In this document: positions 58,201 to 64,000 of the stretch, in pieces | How positions within the stretch are numbered: the stretch's first letter is position 1 | How the letters are laid out: the number at the start of each line of letters is the position of its first letter | From: Lagopus muta | Lineage: Eukaryota; Chordata; Aves; Galliformes; Phasianidae | Length of the DNA: 64,000 bases | Assembly: GCF_023343835.1 (NCBI RefSeq) | Contig: NC_064437.1 | Span: 9,265,001-9,329,000, forward strand | Direction of reading: 5' to 3' | Translations under genes and position numbers: made by a program | The notes under the pieces: model-generated | Database searches by the model: none | The model's input: only the letters and a program-made list of their open reading frames with translations | What the model was told of the DNA's origin: nothing

Positions 58201-60733
58201 TGCATTGGTAAGAGGGAGCTTCAGCCACAGCAGTATCTCCCAGCGCTGATCAAAGCTCGGCTGTAACAGACTTTAAACTCCATGTTCTTGTTGCTAAGTG
58301 TGCTCTCAGGACAAATCCTCTGCCCAAAGCACAGCTCCCAGCTCCCAAGAGAGAGGTTTTTGGCCACGAGTGAGTATTTTGCACTTGAGCTTTCAGGAAA
58401 GCCTCCTGGAGCAGCAGCAACAAGGGACATGGGGGCCAAGGGTCAACCCAAAGCAAGCGATAATTGCATGGCTGCTTCCGAAAAGCCAGAGGAAATGAGG
58501 TCAAGGGAAATAGGGAGAACATTAGTAAATAAAGGAAACTGGAACTACCTCCAGGGATGGAATAAAGACGAGAGTCACTTCCCATGTGTCTGGCTCCCGT
58601 GGTGGCCAGCACACTTGGGACACATACCATTCCATTTAGTGACATTTTACCGTCAACCTGCTGCTTGTATCCTAAAGATAAGTATCACTTCAGAGCTACT
58701 CTTCCTGCAGCAGCAATCTCAGGAATTCCCTGATGCTTCCCTCTTGCATGCACACCTAATGTGAGTTTGCTTGGAGACAGCTGGGAGCAGCTTGTGCTGC
58801 GTTTTTAAGGGCTTAGAAAGGCCAGAGTGCAGCGAACTCCACAAGCCACCATGCCAAGGGAGGCTGAAGGAATGGCAACGAAGAAGGAATTTGGCTCCAG
58901 AGCCCTGCTCCTTGCTTTGCCTTGACCTCATGTCTGGATGTGGGAGAACCATTTTAGCAATTCTGTGCCTCAACACTCTGATTTCACATGTTTGGATAAC
59001 GTCATTCACCAGCCTCAGGACAGAGACGCTGAGCACAACTGCTGCAAGGAGCTTATGCATCCAGCCCTGGGCTGCTGCTTCTCCAACCAGGAAGGAGGGA
59101 GCAGAGCAGCCTCACCATCTCCTCCATGGCAGAGGACGCCTCAAGAAGGCATGTCCCATTCTTACTGGAAGCTACACCTACCTCCACCACACATATGGGA
59201 GCCTCAGCACAAACACTGACACCAGAACAGAAACATGAAGGAAGGGCTCTTCAGAGAAGAAGCTTGGTCCTGCACTTCCCTATGGACTCCCAAAACTTGG
59301 CAGTCACAGCTGGGGATGCTGGGTATCATGGACCAAGTCTACTGGGAGAATCTACAGAAGGGATTGGAACTGGAAGACCAGCACGTTCCAGTCTTCGTGC
59401 CCAATACATGTTTTTCTACTGTTCAAAGCATGTTCTTCCTCTTGTCAGTACAGAAAAAAAAAAAGAACAAACTTACTTTTGTTGAGCAAATCCTTGCTTT
59501 TGTTCACATAAAAGGCCAGGAGAAGGGCACAAAAGTGCCATGTAAGAGAAAAAGGTCCTATCTGTACCTTTGATCTGGCACTCAGCATGCACCTGCTGGG
59601 AAATCTCCCCTGGGAACAGGTTGCCTCCCCTTTGCAAAAAACTTTAACCCAAACACTGGTTATTTGTCAAACATTAGCATGCATGTGATCTTTGTTTCTC
59701 CAAATTAAATCGAGCAATTCCTACCCGCTGTCCCAGTGGGCAATCACAAGCAATTCCGTTAATTAAATTATCTCTGATTCTGCAGCTCTGGAATCTCTCA
59801 ATTGACTAAGTCTGTGCTTTATCATCAACAAAATACTGGACCAAAAAGGAAACAAAAAGATACCGATGTCAAAGTGATTGGCTTCAGTTAACCCTTCCCA
59901 GATGGATATTAAGGGCTGCTGAAAAAAACTGTTTGACTGGAAGGGGCCCAAGAGCAAAAGCTTCATACCAGACACCAGCAGCAGCTATTCACCTCTGTTT
60001 CCTTTCCATCATACAAACAGACAAACAAGAAATACATCACTGCATCTAGAACCCTGTCTATCTGCCCATGTGAATAACCCCATCCACCCTTACCAGGTCT
60101 CATTTGCAGCACCCCGCTGCTGAGGAGCCTCCGTTAAACATCCCCCTTTGGTTTCCCTCTGATGGATATAAACATTAATTTCTTCATAAACGGTCACACT
60201 GTACACAGCATTCCATGTATTTTTTACAGTTCCACTATTTGTGTGTCCCTGTAAAAAAAATGCTTAGCACCGATTAAACGCACCACCAATAAGATTTCAT
60301 GTGCCTCTTCTGACACTTGGTACTTCTGACCTTCCTCCCTTGTGCTCACACCTTTATTTTTGTTTCTGTATGTCCATAAACAGAGTGGCAGTAACAAACC
60401 TGGCAGCAATGGCTTTATTTTTAAACAAAGACCTTATTTCCCCTTGTCCAAGGTGGAGAACCTGATCCTGGCAGAGCATACCTGCCATTTCCCTGCAGCA
60501 GGGGCAGAGGTCAGGCTGCAACCAGCTTACATATCATAAATACTAGAAACAGACTGGTTGATGCTTTGAAGGCAGTGTAAAGCTAAAGTGAGATTTCAGG
60601 AGCAAAGAAATTGCTTCTGGCCATATCCAACCACGCCTCCAGATGATGGTTATCATAATCACTACTTCATTGCAGAAGAGAAAGGCTAATATGCACAACT
60701 CACCGTGTGGGCACAGAATTTTAAGATCTGATA

Positions 60734-60990
60734 AAATCACAGAATTGAGTTGGTCTGGAAGGAACCTCAAAGCCCACCCAGCTCCAACCCTCTGCTGCAG
60801 GCTGGTTGCCCCCCACCAGATCAGGCTGCCCAGGGCCCCATCCAACCTGACCTTGTGCATCTCCAACGATGGGACACCCACAGCTCTCAGGGCAGCTGTA
60901 CCACTGCCTGTCCACCTTTTTGTCCACGAGGATTCCAAAAGTCTTATCCACAGAGCTGCTCTCTGAGTTCTTCCAGTCTGCACTCATGTC
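60734..60990 (-). repeat. CR1 LINE fragment in RNF220 intron
   Basis: AATCACAGAATTGAGTTGG, CCACCAGATCAGGCTGCCCA and GGGCCCCATCCAACCTGACC are reverse-complement CR1 3' sequence. It continues, more diverged, to about 60990. Confidence 0.85.
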
Positions 60991-61339
60991 TGAGACTGCT
61001 CAAACCAAATGATCTCCAAAGCACCAGTGCACACTCACTACCTATCATCCAGGACAAGGATGCTTTTCGTCTCCACTTTGGTGAAAGAACCCATCCTCCC
61101 TTTCAAGTCAGCAAGCACTACCTGCAGCACGTGCTATTGCTAAAATGATGGGGGGGTTCATCGGGGCAGATGTGTGCGAGTTCTGCTGGGGGATACACAG
61201 CCACAGGGCCAGATTCCTCACAGCAGCAAACTGCACAGCAAGGCTGCTGTCAGTAGGGCCGTGGCAAATCATACCAAGCAAAGTTTAGACCCTCTGTCCA
61301 TGAGAATGCCAGCACTAAAAGCAAATCAGCTGGCAAGAC

Positions 61340-61900
61340 ATCAACACTTTAGGAGCTGGCTTCCCCTTTATTTAGCTAAAAATCTCATTTATCGGGTTTA
61401 TTTGTTTTCAGACTAACCTCCTTTAAAAAGGCTGACTTATAATCCTGTAAAACATTGTCACGTGTATTGAGGAAATTGGCAAGGATGCTAATTTATTGTC
61501 CTCTAGGAAAAAAAAAAAAAAAAAAAAAGCCCTCTTTCCTTGATTAATGTATGTTTTTGTATTGTAAGATATTAAAGAATGTTGCTTCACCTGTAATTAT
61601 AGAGAATAGTTTATTTTGGCAAAGCGCCCTGGCTTCTGGTTGCCAAGTTATGAATAATGCAATGTTCCCCATTCTAATTTCCGTGTTCTAAGTAGTGAAT
61701 TTGGAGCGGGGTGCATGCAAGGGCGCGCGCACACACACGGTGCTGAGCCCCCTCCACCAGCCGTGCCTCTATTTTATACTTGCCTGCACAACTTGTTAAT
61801 GCCGGCAGCTGCTTGCCAAGTTCAGAGTTTGATTCTGACTAATTTCATCTCGATGCAAACCAACAATGTTGTCTCTTCTTTCCCCACAGAAGAATTATTT
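61340..61900. other. Candidate conserved non-coding element, RNF220 intron
   Basis: A long AT-rich unique block contains TTATTTAGCTAAAAATC, GATGCTAATTTATTG, TTGATTAATG, CTGTAATTATAG, TTATGAATAATGCAATG and TCTGACTAATTTC. It is interrupted by a 20-base A-run at 61509-61528. There is no coding exon. Confidence 0.45.
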
Positions 61901-62229
61901 CTCTTACACTTGCACGCACCGCCGCAATACCACTGAGGGGAGCTTACTGCTGCATTTTAAGCTGCATTTAGCTGGGACTTGGGTAAAGGTTCCCCAAAGA
62001 ATTTAACGACAGAAGAATTCATTATGCTTTCCCATCTCCTCCGCCTCTACAACGCAGAGCCCAACAATGCCTCTACAGAAGCAGGAAGTAAATTCAGGGC
62101 TGGCTCTTTCTCTCTCTTTTTGGCCCAGGTTTCGCCAGGACACATGTGCCCAGCCCCAATCAAAACAGAGACAGATGGCACCGCTGATCATTCAGAATGG
62201 AAGGAGCCTCGGAGTCAGTGTGTTTAGAT

Positions 62230-62620
62230 GCATTTGTAGGGCTATACGGTATCTGCCGGCCGCTGGGACTGATTTAAAAAGGCAGCGAGTGAAAGACTGA
62301 GCTTGCGCCAAAATTTTAACTGTGCCATTTGAGCAATTATGGTTCGACATGAAAGCTGGGAGAAAGAATGCATGGGTCATTCTGATCTCGATTTAGAGAC
62401 GATGTCCCCTGTTTCAAAGAGGAAATAAATGCAATCCCATCGCTTTACTGGAGCAGCTTTGGCGATAAAGGAGAAAGCCACGCTACCAACGAGCATTCTG
62501 CTGCAGGTTTTACTGGGGCAGCACCGGCTGAATTAGAAAACAATTCTCTGAGCAAAATTCCTAAATGTAAATTACTGCACATCCTGTACAGTGATATGCC
62601 AACTCACTTTTCAAACGCAT
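62230..62620. other. Candidate conserved non-coding element, RNF220 intron
   Basis: This unique stretch contains CCAAAATTTTAACTGTGCC, GAGCAATTATGG, CATTCTGATCTCG and GAGGAAATAAATGCAATCCC. Evenly low CpG, no repeats and no coding exon suggest a constrained element. Confidence 0.35.
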
Positions 62621-64000
62621 CCCTCATCCTGGTGGATCAGAAGTGCATTCCTAATAGACCTGTGAAGGTTCGCTGTGCCGTCTCAATACAAATCAGGGCC
62701 AGGGAAGGCAGGTGGTGAAGATGGGAAGTGCAGCTCTGCTCCCCAATGAAGAACACGGGTTGCAGGTTCCAGCCTACCGAGACTGCTTGATCCACAAGCA
62801 AACAAGCCTGGATTACAACCAAGCTCCACATACAGCTAGGCAGGCCTATTTCTCTACTGAAGGACTTAGGTCTGCTGTAACCCAGCATCCAACTGTGGTC
62901 TGGGGGTAGTCTGGGATTATTGGTAGCTTTGGCTGGATAATCAGGGCATTAAAAATGTAAAATATCCCTGAAGTGGAAGGGGAATAGCAGACTCCTAAGC
63001 CGAGCCTGTGCACAACAAAACGCCTTCTACTCCCATGGACTGCCTCCAAATGGCCAAAATAAACAGGAAATATCTATGCTACTACAGCACCACTTGGATT
63101 CATCTGCAGCCTTTTAAGGGCTTTACTGCCGAGGTGATACGCTTTCCAGAACCCCATTCATGAGCACTGATTGGAGGTGCACAAGGGCAGCGTGATAACA
63201 CATCCTCCAGACAACTTCCTACAACTTGTGCTGCCTGGCCTAGAACTCTTACACCGCAACCGTTTCCTTTCACGGGGAAAGAAAGGATCAGAATTAGCAT
63301 CATTTAAGGTAAATGCGCCTTCAAAAAGCAACAAGAGGCCATTGCACTTTAGTATCACATAACCAACTGTGGTCCCGGAGCTGGAAAAGGAAATCAGCAG
63401 TGGAGATGAAGGACAGGTCATGAGCTGGCTGTCCAAGGGAAGGGCAGGAACACTTACACAACTGGGTGGGAAACAGAGCTTTGGAGGGATAGAAACTGTC
63501 AGAAACAAAGAAGGAGAAGCAAATGGGTAAAATAAGATGAAGTAGCCACCGTGGTGGGCAGTGGGGAAAGACAAGCATCAACGCTGAAGTGAAGGCAAAA
63601 ATCAACATGGTTTTTAAATGTTAATCACATTACTTGGTATTACATTGCTTGTACAACACCAATTACATTTTCTGGGGAGATCTTCACCAACCTAAACTAA
63701 ATACAGCTTAAAACTGCTTCCTGCAGCAGTAAGCTCCCCTCTGTTGTATCAGAAATGTGCACGCAAGTGTAAGATAAATAATTACACACTCTACAGTGTC
63801 CCAGACACGGTTTAGCTGGGAAGTAATACAAACAGGTTTGGTTTTTTTTTTTTTGGTACTACTTCATATTTATATTTACTAACTATAGCCTAAGAAATGC
63901 ATAAACTACCAAGAACCATAATCCCAATCATCCTGTTGTCACACAGCAGCTGGCAGAGCACAAACACTTACTGAGTCCTGCTGTAATAGCCAGTAAGTGC

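Noticed and set aside
56233-64000. Search for upstream RNF220 exons on the minus strand
   Set aside because: No segment matched the expected acidic or SIM-rich middle part with splice borders, so those exons are taken to lie beyond the window.

Overview
The window is vertebrate nuclear DNA and looks avian, most likely galliform (chicken-like). It has short introns, CpG-island promoters and several fragments of the CR1 LINE family with its ATTCTATG-type 3' tail. The gene order (BEST4, RPS8, KIF2C, ARMH1, TMEM53, RNF220) is that of human 1p34.1. I assigned genes by reading spliced exons and comparing them with remembered family sequences; no database search was run.

Layout. 1-2.0 kb: a small type I membrane LRR protein, LRRC25-like in build (+). 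2.9-6.3 kb: BEST4, a calcium-activated chloride channel (+). 8.65-13.05 kb: RPS8 (-), with a box C/D snoRNA in each of its five introns. 13.2-17.5 kb: three U5 snRNA genes (+) set in a tandem array built from the U5 3' end. 17.6-32.1 kb: KIF2C/MCAK, 21 coding exons (+). 33.3-41.05 kb: ARMH1 (-), with two more U5 genes inside one intron on the same strand. 41.2-43.9 kb: TMEM53 (+), divergent from ARMH1 across a shared CpG island. 46.0-64 kb: the 3' part of RNF220 (-), consisting of the last three coding exons, a long 3' UTR and large introns with several blocks that look like conserved non-coding elements.

The most unusual part is the U5 system. Five U5 copies read identically across about 115 transcribed bases. 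Each has a PSE-like element exactly 59 bp upstream, octamer-like distal elements (15 bp apart in four copies) and a 3' box. They flank KIF2C in inverted orientation. Between the upstream copies and the KIF2C promoter lies about 3.5 kb of degenerate tandem repeats. Each unit resembles the U5 variable hairpin, Sm-like site, terminal stem and 3' box. RPS8 also carries an apparent extra SNORD46-like gene.

The genes are mostly housekeeping or RNA-machinery genes: translation (RPS8), rRNA methylation guides (snoRNAs), splicing (U5) and mitosis (KIF2C). RNF220 sits in the gene-poor half, with candidate regulatory DNA and a strong CTCF-like motif at its 3' side.
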